A stretch of DNA of 64,000 bases from JACTMZ01 sp044359955 (GTDB lineage Bacteria; Verrucomicrobiota; Verrucomicrobiia; Chthoniobacterales; JACTMZ01). The stretch lies in the NCBI GenBank assembly GCA_044359955.1, contig JBIKLF010000006.1, positions 1 through 64,000 of the forward strand, written 5' to 3'. How positions within the stretch are numbered: position 1 is the stretch's first letter; the number at the start of each line of letters is the position of its first letter. Positions 31,316 to 39,692 of this stretch are shown piece by piece. The notes beneath the pieces were generated by a model. It had not been told where the DNA came from. It saw nothing but the letters and a program-made list of their open reading frames with translations, and searched no databases. The position numbers and the translations under genes are program-made.

Positions 31316-31993
31316 TTAGCGGCGACGGCGGCGGATGACGTAACCGGCGAAACCCGCTCCGGCCAAGGCGAGCATAGCGTAGGCCGAGGGTTCGGGCACG
31401 GCGGAGATGGTAATGTCATCGATGCGTGATGCTCCAGCAGTGCTGCTGGGACCCGAATCGGCTACCAGCCGAAAATAAACGTCCGCTTGGTTGTCGATCG
31501 AATTTATGGAAGTAAGATCGGCCGTAAAGACCGAGGCAATGTTGGTGGTAGAACTGTTCCATTCGTTTGTCGCAGGTGCATAATTGGTGAATGTCGTAAA
31601 AGCCGAACCGTTCGTGCTGTAGCTAAGGGAAAAATTAGCGGGTCCGGTGCTGGTTCGAAACTGCGACCAAGTGATGCCGATATTGCTTAAAGTAAGGGTG
31701 CTAAACTGAAACTGAAAATAATCACCAATAGTCCAGCGGTTAGCGCTCAAAGAGTTTGCAGAGCCATTGCCAGCCGGAGAAGACCAAACGGTGTTGTTTG
31801 AGGCGTGAACCGCGGTTAACAAACCGGTTCCACCATTGTCGGCGGAATAAGACCCTGAAGAGGGAAAAGTCGAGTTGGTCAGGTTGACAGTTAAGGGGTC
31901 AGGTTCGAAATCCCAGCTTGCGATTATAGTCTGCGCCCGAGTAGCGAGAGTTGTGAGCGCGAGCACTGCGAGTGTCGGAAGAAGATTTTTCAT
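31316..31993 (-). CDS. PEP-CTERM sorting-domain protein
   Basis: A 225-residue exported protein with an N-terminal signal (MKNLLPTLAVLALTTLATRAQ, cleavage after about residue 21), a Ser/Thr/Asn-rich beta-type body (residues 22-195), and the C-terminal sorting signal VPEPSAYAMLALAGAGFAGYVIRRRRR: VPEP motif, hydrophobic helix, arginine cluster. An exosortase located elsewhere is expected to process it for surface or extracellular-matrix display. The DDITISAVPEP lead-in and lack of cysteines are usual. It has a well-defined terminator, and its base composition (AT-richer, many ACC/AGT/AAT codons) differs from neighbours, as is common for this class. Confidence 0.92.
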   Translation of the reverse strand: MKNLLPTLAVLALTTLATRAQTIIASWDFEPDPLTVNLTNSTFPSSGSYSADNGGTGLLTAVHASNNTVWSSPAGNGSANSLSANRWTIGDYFQFQFSTLTLSNIGITWSQFRTSTGPANFSLSYSTNGSAFTTFTNYAPATNEWNSSTTNIASVFTADLTSINSIDNQADVYFRLVADSGPSSTAGASRIDDITISAVPEPSAYAMLALAGAGFAGYVIRRRRR

Positions 31994-32446
31994 GGCTGTT
32001 TTTTTGGTGTAGAGCTTTGGATAAAGAGAACCTTCGGGCCAAGTGCAAACTCAACCGACCACGAAGCTGGCGCAAGCCAAAAACCACATATGACGGAATC
32101 GTCACATAAGCGCTCGGGTTGAGGGGGTTATCCCTGGCATTTACAGCCCGCCTGAAGCCCCATGAGCAAAGGATTCGCGGCGATTGGGACGAACGTTTCA
32201 CACCATAAACTGTCCTGCTCGGGCGGAATCTTGACCGGGCTAGTGAGGAAACAAATAGCAGGGAGCTGGGAGCGTGGAGCAGGGAGCCGGACGGAACGCG
32301 GCGGGGGCGCGGGTGGTATGTGGTGGCATCGGCATCTTGCCGATGTTGTCGGGGTCATGGGCAGGATGCCCATGCCACGTTTTGCCGCGGGGCCAAGGGT
32401 CACGCTCGATGCGGCGGCTCTGACAATCTTGTGCGGTGGAAATTTT
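31994..32446. promoter_or_regulatory. upstream region of the PEP-CTERM gene, with palindrome and hairpin repeats
   Basis: Holds the palindrome ATATGACG-GAAT-CGTCACAT (32088-32107, one mismatch), about 95 bp upstream of the PEP-CTERM start, a candidate regulatory site. At 32325-32385 lies the repeat CATCGGCATCTTGCCGATG ... GGCAGGATGCCCATGCCACG, which recurs at 34500-34562. No gene is apparent. Confidence 0.5.
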
Positions 32447-33604
32447 TCAAAGCGGCGGCAGATCGTCGAGCAACCTCGTCAATGCCACCGCGCGCAGGCG
32501 GGGGCCGAGCTCGAAGGTCTGGTCGCCGGCATGCACGACATCCAAACGCACGAGCTGCAAATCATCCAGAGCGTGCTGCATCGAGGGGGTGACCCGGGGC
32601 GCGACCGTGCGCTTGATTTCAAAGCCGTAGCGCCGCCGGCCGCGCACCACGAGCAAATCGAGTTCGGCCCCGGCATGCGTGGCCCAGAAAAAACACTCCT
32701 CCGGACGCGCCGCCAGCCGCCGCACGATTTGCTCTATGACAAATCCTTCCCACGAGGCCCCGCACTTCGGATGAGCCTCGACGTCGGCCTCTTCCGGAAG
32801 ATTCAACAAGGCGTGGAACACTCCGCTGTCGGCAATGTAGACTTTGGGCGCTTTGACCTGCCTTTTGGCAATGTTCACATGCCAAGGCGGCAGGAGGCGC
32901 ACCGCAAAAGCGGCGGCCAGACGGTCCAGGTAGCCCCGCACCGTTGTATCGGCCACCCCGAATGAGCGCGCCAACTCCGAGGAGTTCCAAGTCTGTCCAT
33001 GATAGTGGGCCAACATGGTCCAGAAGCGGCGCATGGTGGAGGGCGAAGTGCGGATTCCGAGAGCCGGCAGATCCCTTTCCAGAAACGTGCGGATATACCC
33101 CAAGCGCACCTCGAAGCTTTCGCGAGCCGATCGGGCCAGAAAGGAACGCGGCAACCCGCCCCGCACCCACCGCCGCCCGGACTGCCGCATCCCGGTGTCG
33201 GCCAGCGAGAGTCCACCCAACTCCTGATAGTAAATCCTCCCGGCTAAAGATTCCGAAGTGCGTTGCAACAGTTCCGGCGTGGCGCTGCCCAGCAGGAGAA
33301 AACGCGCCGGATTGGGCCGGCGGTCGGCCAGCACCCTGAGCACCGGAAAGAGATCCGGCTGTCTCTGGATTTCATCAATCACCACCAACCCCCGCAGCGG
33401 TCTCAAGGCCAGCATCGCATCGGCCAAACGCGCCTCATCTTGCGGGTTCTCCAGATCCAGAAAATGTCCGCCGCGGGACCTTTTGCGCAGATAATCCTTG
33501 GCCAAAGTGGTCTTGCCCACCTGCCGCGCCCCGACCAAGGCCACAATGCGATGCCTCTGCAGCAATCCGTGCAATTCGGCCAGATCGGCAGTCCTGGAAA
33601 TCAT
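32447..33604 (-). CDS. AAA ATPase with DUF4143 domain
   Basis: A 385-residue protein of the AAA_14/DUF4143 family, ATPases of unknown role that are abundant in accessory DNA. Walker A is ALVGARQVGKTTL (about 22-34) and Walker B GLVVIDEIQRQPDLF (about 72-86, DEIQ). GSATPELLQRTSESLAGRI is the sensor-type block, and the DUF4143 part (about 195-385) contains a winged-helix-like SSELARSFGVADTTVRGYLDRL and a PD-(D/E)xK-like end (WATHAGAELDLLVVRGRRRYGFEIKRT), which in this family resembles a nuclease fold. ATG 33604 is preferred over TTG 33610. It is preceded by a perfect 37-bp palindrome. Confidence 0.9.
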   Translation of the reverse strand: MISRTADLAELHGLLQRHRIVALVGARQVGKTTLAKDYLRKRSRGGHFLDLENPQDEARLADAMLALRPLRGLVVIDEIQRQPDLFPVLRVLADRRPNPARFLLLGSATPELLQRTSESLAGRIYYQELGGLSLADTGMRQSGRRWVRGGLPRSFLARSARESFEVRLGYIRTFLERDLPALGIRTSPSTMRRFWTMLAHYHGQTWNSSELARSFGVADTTVRGYLDRLAAAFAVRLLPPWHVNIAKRQVKAPKVYIADSGVFHALLNLPEEADVEAHPKCGASWEGFVIEQIVRRLAARPEECFFWATHAGAELDLLVVRGRRRYGFEIKRTVAPRVTPSMQHALDDLQLVRLDVVHAGDQTFELGPRLRAVALTRLLDDLPPL

Positions 33605-33616
33605 GGGCAAAGCCTA

Positions 33617-33653
33617 CCTTGAAAATTCGGTTGGTTCAACCGAATTTTCAAGG
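33617..33653. promoter_or_regulatory. perfect 37-bp palindrome before the DUF4143 ATPase
   Basis: Arms CCTTGAAAATTCGGTTG (33617-33633) and its exact complement (33637-33653) around GTT. It begins 13 bp upstream of the ATPase ATG on that strand, so it covers the expected promoter or leader. Operator or mRNA hairpin; see findings. Confidence 0.75.
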
Positions 33654-33779
33654 TTTTGCAACCCGCCTTACCCCTGCTCCCTCATGGGCTTTTGTTGGTG
33701 GCGCGTCCTCTTATTTGCGAGTGCTGGGGCGTGGTTTGCAGACGTCCACCGGCGGGGGCGCCGGTGGCAACAGCCGAGG

Positions 33780-33848
33780 GCGGCTGTGGTCTCCGGGAGC
33801 CTCCGAACTCGTCACACGTCACACGCCACACGTCACTTCTTCCCTCGC
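33780..33848. repeat. CACGTCACACGCCACACGTCAC tandem repeat
   Basis: Degenerate tandem units of the same family as at 9318 and 48000, ending 42 bp before the GTG at 33891. Confidence 0.6.
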
Positions 33849-33890
33849 CCCATCTTGCGTGTGGTGCGAGCCAGGCGTAGCTTTAATTTT

Positions 33891-34112
33891 GTGACCGCGG
33901 CGGAAATCATTGCCGAGATCGAGCATCTACCGGCCGACGAGCGGGCCAAGGTGGTCGCCTTCGCGCAACACTTGGGCGAGAGCGCCATGTTGTCGGGCGC
34001 CGAGTTGTCCAAACTCGCGGGTCGTCTGGCCGACGGCACGCATCCGGCGGAAGCGGCACGATTGCGCGAAGAGATCGAAAAGGGATTTTACGGCGCGTCG
34101 TCCCATGCCTGA
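33891..34112 (+). CDS. small protein, first gene of an unknown two-gene module
   Basis: A 73-residue soluble protein: VTAAEIIAEIEHLPADERAKVVAFAQHLGESAMLSGAELSKLAGRLADGTHPAEAARLREEIEKGFYG. The I-[IE]-x-L-P-x-x-E-x-x-K-[VL] helix is of the kind seen at the N-terminus of DUF2281 and addiction-module antitoxins. I take GTG 33891 as start because the longer frame runs into the tandem repeat. It overlaps the next gene by 8 nt. Antitoxin is a plausible guess, not shown. Confidence 0.55.
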   Translation: MTAAEIIAEIEHLPADERAKVVAFAQHLGESAMLSGAELSKLAGRLADGTHPAEAARLREEIEKGFYGASSHA

Positions 34113-34350
34113 AGTCCGACGGCATGCGTTGCCGAGCGCCGTTTTCAGGCATCTTCTCGATCGGGTGGAAGAGCGCGCCATTCCCGCGGAAGAGCTCGGT
34201 TTGCTAGCTGACTGGCTGGATACCAATCCCATCGTGCCATCCGGCCAATGGTTCAAGCGGCTTCCGGAAATGACCATCTGCGGCGAAGGCGAGTTGGTGA
34301 AAACAGTTCTCTCCAAGGGTCAGAGCCCGTTCAGAGAAGAGGTCGTTTGA
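34105..34350 (+). CDS. small protein, second gene of the unknown module
   Basis: An 81-residue soluble protein: MPEVRRHALPSAVFRHLLDRV, then EELGLLADWLDTNPIVPSGQWFKRLPEMTICGEGELVKTVLSKGQSP. Overlap of 8 nt with the preceding gene shows translational coupling. The WFKR...MTICGEGELVKT block is striking and looks conserved-by-design, but I cannot attach a family. The pair sits in a region of toxin-antitoxin genes, so a toxin role is conceivable. Confidence 0.5.
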   Translation: MPEVRRHALPSAVFRHLLDRVEERAIPAEELGLLADWLDTNPIVPSGQWFKRLPEMTICGEGELVKTVLSKGQSPFREEVV

Positions 34351-35192
34351 CGTCAAGGATCGCGGTCCCGGGGAGCACACGCGCCTCGCGTGTGGCGCCG
34401 TGTGCCCTCGCGCGGCGACGAGATAGTATGGAGCGCAGAGGCAAACGGCCGTGGCCGAGGATCCGCACGCGGGCGGACAGGCTGTGCCGCACCATGGGGT
34501 GACATCGGCATCTTGCCGATGGTGATGGGAATCATTGGCAGGATGCCAATGCCACGTTTCTGGCGTGTGGCGCGCGCTGGGGCACGGAAAAGTGGCGGGT
34601 GGCGGGGTGACAGTTTATTCCGCCGGCAAAGACTCGTTCGTGGCCGAGGTCACGCGGCCACGAACAATCCTCTGTCATCTTCTTCCATCGGTGGCTTGTC
34701 TTTCGCTCGAGAAAGGTTCCGGCGCTCACATCAGTTGGCTTCGCTTTGCTTCAGCCCGTCTCGCCAAGCCTCGGCTGAGCGCCGCGACAAAAACTCGTCA
34801 CACGTCACACGTCACTTCTTCCCTCCGTGGCTTGGCTTTTGGTTGGTCGAGCGCCGGATGAAAAAGCGGCGTCAAGCCGCCGCACTCCAAAATGGGTGCT
34901 GGCGGTTCGCCTCTTCTCCTATCTTCTCTCCTCGGTGGCTTGTCTTTTGGTGGAAGAAGGCACCGACGGTCACAGACCGCCGCGACAATTTCTCGTCGAG
35001 GTGTAGCGGTGCTCAAGCGCAGGAGCCCGGGTTTGTCAAAGCGCCGTGCAGGGTGATTGGCCCGGTAGGGACACGCGGTTCGCGCGTCCGTTTCTTTTTA
35101 AAGCGGGCCAGCGAGCCGCTCGCCCCGACCCCGGATCACGGTTGCGGCCGGTGGAAGCTGGTTGAATATCGCGCCGGGGCGGCGCGATCCAT
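34351..35192. repeat. 840-bp gene-free patchwork of repeats
   Basis: In order: CATCGGCATCTTGCCGATGG hairpin pair (34503-34562, as at 32325); CGTTCGTGGCCG/CGGCCACGAAC hairpin and one ATCTTCTTCCATCGGTGGC element end (34637-34700); CACACGTCACACGTCAC (34799-34815); a family A unit (34861-34892); a TCTTCTCTCCTCGGTGGC element end; an ACGGTCACAGACCGCCGCGA hairpin (34968-34986); and a diverged family B unit (35064-35130). No gene found. Confidence 0.65.
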
Positions 35193-37259
35193 TTACTTCT
35201 CCGCTGCCTCGCGGAGGCGGCGATAAACCTCGGCGAACTGGCCGCCGTTCTTGAGGCCGTCGTCGGCCAAGGCGAGGGCTTCTTTTTTTTGGCCGGTCTT
35301 GAGGTAGGACAAAACTAGCGCCTGGTCGGTGGCGACCAGGTCTTCACCTTGCATCTTGGGACGCGCGGCGAGGAGGAACGGGATGGCCTCGGACCATTCG
35401 CCGCGCAACTGACCGAGCCGTCCGATGTAGCGCTCGGTCAGTCCGCTTTCGGAAGAGCCGTGAGTGAGGAGAAATTTCCCCTGGGCCATGGCTTCGGCCG
35501 CGGCCGCGAGTGATGACTCGTCGAGTGCGCCGTCGATTTTCTCGCGGCAGGCGAGGGCGAAGTAAACGTATTCGAGATGCCACGCGGTGTAGTCAGGGAC
35601 TTGGCCCGCGGCGATTTCGTAGAGGTCGAGGGCTTCTTCGGTTTGGCCTTCGCGCAGCAGAATGCGGGCCACCAGGCCGGTGAGCGGACGGAGCCCGCCG
35701 GCATTCGGACGGAGGGCCTGCCACTCGCGGGCGGCGGCCAGCACACCGGAGGACATTTCTTCTTCGGCCTCGCGGCAGAGTTCGGCAAAGACGTCATAGG
35801 CGGACGCATTGGTTTTTTTCATGAACGGCACGCCGAAGAGGACGCGCAGGGTGTGGTTGACGCGGTAATCATCGTAGCGGTTGGTGCCGAGGGCGGTGGC
35901 GTAGGCTTCGTCCTCCTGCACCAGACCCAGTTCGTCGGGGCCGAGTTGGAGGGGTCCGGCAAGATTGACCATCGCGCCGACCATGGAGCGGGCGGCGCGG
36001 GCTTGGCCGGAGAGCGAAAGATGGACGTGGTCGTCGAGCAATTCCCAACCGGTCGCGCCGTCGGGACTTTCTTTGCGGAAAATTTCCGCCACGTCGCAAA
36101 AAACCGCGCCACGGACCAGCGCCGTATTGCGGATGGCCTGCTCGGTCAGCGAGATGGGACGCCACGGCATGGTGTCAAGGTCCCGGGCGGCCAGAAATGC
36201 CGTGCGCGCGGGATCAGCCTGACCGCCCCGGGCCAGCACTTGGCCGAGGAGGAAGCGCACGCGGGCGTGGCGCGGGGCGATTTGCACGGCCTGGCGGAGG
36301 AGATTGACGGCCTGCGGGAAGTCATCGGCCTCGGCCGCCTCGGCCGCCTCGCCCATGAGGCGCTTGAGTTCGCGTTGCTGCTTTTCATCGAGACCGGCGA
36401 CGTCGTCCTCACCAAGCGGGGCGAGTCCGGATTCGTTGCTTGCCGTGGTGCAGACGATGGCAGGCACACCCGCGGCACGCACCTCGTCAAGCATGGTGCC
36501 GAGGTTGGCCGCGAGATTGCGCACCGCGGCCTCGCGCAAGGGTGAGTCGGCCGGGATGACGGTCTGGCCGATCATTTCTTCCATGAGGCTCTGGTTTTCG
36601 TCCGCCCCGCGAGAGAGCCAGCTGTCGAGCACCTGCACGAGGGCAAGGCCACGCGCGGCGCGCAGCCCGCGCAGGGCCCACGGCGGGAGGGAACCGGCGG
36701 CGTTGATCGAGGCGGTGCCATAGGCGCCGAAGAATTCGTTGTTGCCGGTGTAGAATATGAAGAGGTCGGGGGCGTAACGCAGCGCGTCGCGGACTTGGTA
36801 AACGAGCGGGAAGCTGGCCACGGCGGTGGTGCCGAGATTGATCACCTCCACGTTCTTCTCCGGCCACGCATCGGCCAGCATGGCTTGGAGGAAGGATGAC
36901 ATTCCGAGGTTGCGCGGCTGCGGGTAGCCTTTGGCCGCGGATTCGCCGACGAGAAAAATGCGGACGGTATCTGCTGGCTTGGGCAGGAGAAAATTTGTCT
37001 GGTCGGCGTCGCCGGGCCGCGTGGGGTTGGCGAAAAAGTAGGGCTTCGCGGCGGCGGGTTCGACCATGCAAAGCTGGGCGCCGGACGGCAACCTTCCCGC
37101 CTCTCGAATCCAAGCCGGGTAGCCACCCCAACCGAAGAGACGGAGGATCAACTCCGTGCTGGCCAGCGCGAGAAAAGGAAGTGCGATCGTGATGGCGATG
37201 AACAGCCGCCGCTGGGCCGGCGTCAGGGGGATGCGATCGGTTGGTGGTTTCTTCACCAT
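35193..37259 (-). CDS. membrane-anchored SGNH/GDSL hydrolase with TPR repeats
   Basis: A 688-residue protein: N-terminal membrane anchor (RRLFIAITIALPFLALASTELILRLFGW, about 17-44), then an SGNH hydrolase-like domain with VRIFLVGESAAKGYPQP (block I, catalytic Ser about 107), FIFYTGNNEFFG (block III, G-N-N-E instead of G-x-N-D) and LLDDHVHLSLSGQ (D-x-H dyad, about 412). TPR-like repeats are inserted between (LKRLMGEAAEAAEADDFPQAVNLLRQAVQIAPRHARVRFLLGQ) and follow to the C-terminus. Periplasmic esterase or O-acetyl handling is possible; such proteins are frequent in Planctomycetes/Verrucomicrobia and their substrate is unknown. Monocistronic. Confidence 0.8.
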   Translation of the reverse strand: MVKKPPTDRIPLTPAQRRLFIAITIALPFLALASTELILRLFGWGGYPAWIREAGRLPSGAQLCMVEPAAAKPYFFANPTRPGDADQTNFLLPKPADTVRIFLVGESAAKGYPQPRNLGMSSFLQAMLADAWPEKNVEVINLGTTAVASFPLVYQVRDALRYAPDLFIFYTGNNEFFGAYGTASINAAGSLPPWALRGLRAARGLALVQVLDSWLSRGADENQSLMEEMIGQTVIPADSPLREAAVRNLAANLGTMLDEVRAAGVPAIVCTTASNESGLAPLGEDDVAGLDEKQQRELKRLMGEAAEAAEADDFPQAVNLLRQAVQIAPRHARVRFLLGQVLARGGQADPARTAFLAARDLDTMPWRPISLTEQAIRNTALVRGAVFCDVAEIFRKESPDGATGWELLDDHVHLSLSGQARAARSMVGAMVNLAGPLQLGPDELGLVQEDEAYATALGTNRYDDYRVNHTLRVLFGVPFMKKTNASAYDVFAELCREAEEEMSSGVLAAAREWQALRPNAGGLRPLTGLVARILLREGQTEEALDLYEIAAGQVPDYTAWHLEYVYFALACREKIDGALDESSLAAAAEAMAQGKFLLTHGSSESGLTERYIGRLGQLRGEWSEAIPFLLAARPKMQGEDLVATDQALVLSYLKTGQKKEALALADDGLKNGGQFAEVYRRLREAAEK

Positions 37260-37794
37260 GGGCGCGGAACATTACGCCGGAACGGGGCGGCGTCCAATGC
37301 CAGGTGCTGTAGGTTGCACCGGCGAATCGCGATCTCCGAGCGCGATGACCGCCGTCATCAAATCGCGCCGAACCGGAACGCAGCGGAGATTGCCCAAAGT
37401 CCCTGAACCCGCACGTTGGCAGGTGTGTGCTGGGAGTAACTGGGGCTACCATCACTACCAGGGGCAAAGGCACCGACGCTCATAGAGCGCCGCTACATCT
37501 CGACGAGAACTTGTAGCGGCGGTCTATGACCGTCGGTGCCTAAAAACACTTCGAGTTAATCGGAAGGCGTATTCATGCAGTCGGAGACGCAATAAAAGCG
37601 CGGCTTGGCTCGGTTTTTCCAGGGGGCATGGCCGTCCCGGCCGTGTTGTCTGATCGTGACGGGCTCAGCATTTGCAGACTTAGGTAGGGACGCGCGACTC
37701 GCGCTTCCGTTGGTTGGGGAGCGGACGAGCGGGCCGCTCGTCCCTACCTTCTGCTGCAGCCCGTCCATCGCCGCGGGTTCTGCATCGTTCCGGC
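37260..37794. repeat. repeat block: composite family D, family C pair and family B
   Basis: 37380-37445 repeats the CCCGCACGTTGGCAGGTGTGTG...GGGAGTAACTGGGG motif also seen near 27.6 and 38.65 kb; 37468-37542 is an inverted pair of CATAGAGCGCCGCTACA / TGTAGCGGCGGTCTATGACCG; 37567-37680 is a complete composite family D unit (ATTCATGCAGTCGGAGACGC ... CCAGGGGGCATGGCCGTCCC); 37683-37749 is a family B hairpin; 37750-37799 the GCAGCCCGTCCATCGCCGCG tail. The last bases overlap the end of the PHP gene. Confidence 0.7.
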
Positions 37795-38511
37795 TTAGGA
37801 GGAGGCCTCCTCAGGGTGGGCCGCGCGTTTTTTACGGCGCAGGCGGAACCAATTGTTCCAGGTCTTGCGGATGGTCTGGCGGGTGCTGAGGTATTGCTGC
37901 TCCAGCTCGGTGCCGCGCTGCATCGCCTCGAGCACGCCGCGCACGCTGAAGTCGGCGGTCTCGAAGACGGTGCAGGCCACGCCAACCGCCCCCGCATGAT
38001 GCGCATCGCTCCCGGCGGTCATGGGGAGCCCGCGTTGCTGCGCGTAGTTGTAGGCTTTGCGGTTGTGGCGCTTGAGCGTCGTCGCCGCATTGAAAACCTC
38101 GAGTCCATCGAGCGGCAACGCATCGAGCACCGACTCCCGGATGCCGGCCCGGAACAAGTCATAAGGATGCGGCGCCACGGCAATCCCGCCGGCCTCGTGG
38201 GCCAGCCGGCAAACTTCAGCGGAGGGCAAACCCTTCAACGACGAGGGCAGCGTGCAGCCGAGGCAGAGCAAATGACCGTCGGCCGTGGTGACCTCGATGC
38301 CGGGAACAATGAGCAAGCCGTCGACCGGTTGACCGTCGGCACGCATCAGACCGCGCTCCGTCATGTAACCAACCGCGTCGCACGTGTTGTGGTCGGTGAT
38401 GGCAAAACCGTTGAGCCCGGCGGCCCGCGCCGCGGCAACCAAATCCTCCGGACTGCTCACGCCGTCGGCGGAGAAGAACGAATGGACATGGAGATCAATA
38501 CGGAGGGTCAT
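37795..38511 (-). CDS. PHP-domain metal-dependent phosphoesterase
   Basis: A 238-residue cytoplasmic protein of the PHP family (TrpH/YciV-like), which hydrolyse phosphoesters such as 3',5'-bisphosphonucleotides or nucleic-acid ends. Metal ligands are visible: RIDLHVHSFFSADG (H-x-H, about 4-17), FAITDHNT (about 36-43), GIEVTT (Glu about 72), APHPYD (His) and GSDAHH (D-x-H) near residue 170. The C-terminal 40 residues are basic (RKTWNNWFRLRRKKR). The exact substrate is not deducible. Monocistronic, convergent with nothing nearby. Confidence 0.88.
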   Translation of the reverse strand: MTLRIDLHVHSFFSADGVSSPEDLVAAARAAGLNGFAITDHNTCDAVGYMTERGLMRADGQPVDGLLIVPGIEVTTADGHLLCLGCTLPSSLKGLPSAEVCRLAHEAGGIAVAPHPYDLFRAGIRESVLDALPLDGLEVFNAATTLKRHNRKAYNYAQQRGLPMTAGSDAHHAGAVGVACTVFETADFSVRGVLEAMQRGTELEQQYLSTRQTIRKTWNNWFRLRRKKRAAHPEEASS

Positions 38512-38936
38512 ACGGCGGCGCTAGGCCGCCAAGTGTTCAGTTTTCAGTTTTCAGTGTCCAGTGGATCCGGCGACGGACTCGCCGGCGTTTTGGAGTGCGC
38601 CGGCTGGACGGCGCTTTTGTTTTCCCCGCCGGGGAGCCGATACCCCCGAGCCCTTCAACCCGCGCGTCGGCGGGTGTGTGCCGGGAGTAACTGGGGGGCG
38701 AAGCCCCGGGGGAAAGGCATCTCGCCCGTTTTCCGAAAAACCATGCGGGCGGGAAGCCCTTGTCCCCTGCCCGAACCACAAGCTGGGGGGTCCGCCATAA
38801 CTTGAGTCACTCGGAAGCCAAAGCGGCGTCCAGCCGCCGCACTCCAAAAGACTGAACACTCCGCGCCGCGGCCCTGCGGCCGCGGCGCGGATCCGTTCTT
38901 GCCCCGATCGCGCCCGCTGTTATCCATTCGCCTTGC
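38512..38936. repeat. repeat block between PHP gene and ppgK
   Basis: Family G fragment (AAGTGTTCAGTTTTCAGTTT, 38530), a family A unit at 38588-38619, the CGCGCGTCGGCGGGTGTGTG / GGGAGTAACTGGGG motif with GGGGGGCGAAGCCCCGGGG hairpin (38650-38712), a second family A unit in the opposite orientation at 38819-38849, and GCGGCCCTGCGGCCGCGGCGC hairpins (38868-38888). Confidence 0.65.
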
Positions 38937-39692
38937 ATGGAAATTCTCGGCATCGACATCGGCGGTTCGGGCATCAAAGGCGCGCCGGTCAACCTTGACG
39001 GCGGCAATCTCGCGGCCGAACGCCTGCGCATCGCCACCCCCTCGCCTTCGGCTCCGGACCCCGTGGCCGGGGTGATCCGGCAAATCACGGACAGCTTCGG
39101 CACCACTGGCGGACCAGTCGGCATCACTTTTCCCGGCGTGGTCAAAGGCGGACGCGTTATCACGGCCGCCAACATGGATCCGGCGTGGATCGGCTTTGAT
39201 GCCGCCACCTTTTTCTCGGCCAAGCTCGGACGCCCCGCCTTGGTGGTCAATGATGCCGATGCCGCGGGCCTGGCCGAAATGCGTTTCGGCGCCGGGCGCG
39301 GCATGGGCGGCACCGTCATTCTGCTCACTCTCGGCACCGGCATCGGCAGCGCCGTTTTTCTCGACGGCAAGCTCGTGCCGAATACCGAATTCGGCCACAT
39401 GGAAGTGCGCGGCAAGGACGCCGAGGCCCGGGCCTCCGACCGCGTGCGCGAGGAAAAAGATCTCGCCTGGGACCAATGGGGCGAACGCGTCGGCGAGGTC
39501 ATCGCCCGCCTGGCCTTCCTGCTCAACCCCGACCTCGTCATCATCGGCGGCGGCGTGAGCCGCAAAGCGGAAAAATTTCTCCCCGTCGTGCAGGGCCTGG
39601 TCAAGGTCCCGGTTGTGCCGGCCCAATTGCAAAACCAAGCCGGCCTCATCGGCGCAGCCCTCGTCGCGGCCGGAGGCGTCACGTCCAAGTGA
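38937..39692 (+). CDS. ppgK: polyphosphate glucokinase
   Basis: Phosphorylates glucose using polyphosphate (and usually ATP); cytoplasmic ROK-family kinase. The 251 residues match PpgK. The first phosphate-binding loop is LGIDIGGSGIKGAPV (about 4-18), then GITFPGVVKGG (about 62-72), the substrate block VVNDADAAGLAEMRFGAG (catalytic Asp in N-D-A-D, about 102-119) and the second loop LLTLGTGIGSAVFLDGKLVPNTEFGHMEV, with E-F-G-H of the PpgK subgroup. Its TGA overlaps the aroB start (GTGA). Start ATG 38937. Confidence 0.93.
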   Translation: MEILGIDIGGSGIKGAPVNLDGGNLAAERLRIATPSPSAPDPVAGVIRQITDSFGTTGGPVGITFPGVVKGGRVITAANMDPAWIGFDAATFFSAKLGRPALVVNDADAAGLAEMRFGAGRGMGGTVILLTLGTGIGSAVFLDGKLVPNTEFGHMEVRGKDAEARASDRVREEKDLAWDQWGERVGEVIARLAFLLNPDLVIIGGGVSRKAEKFLPVVQGLVKVPVVPAQLQNQAGLIGAALVAAGGVTSK

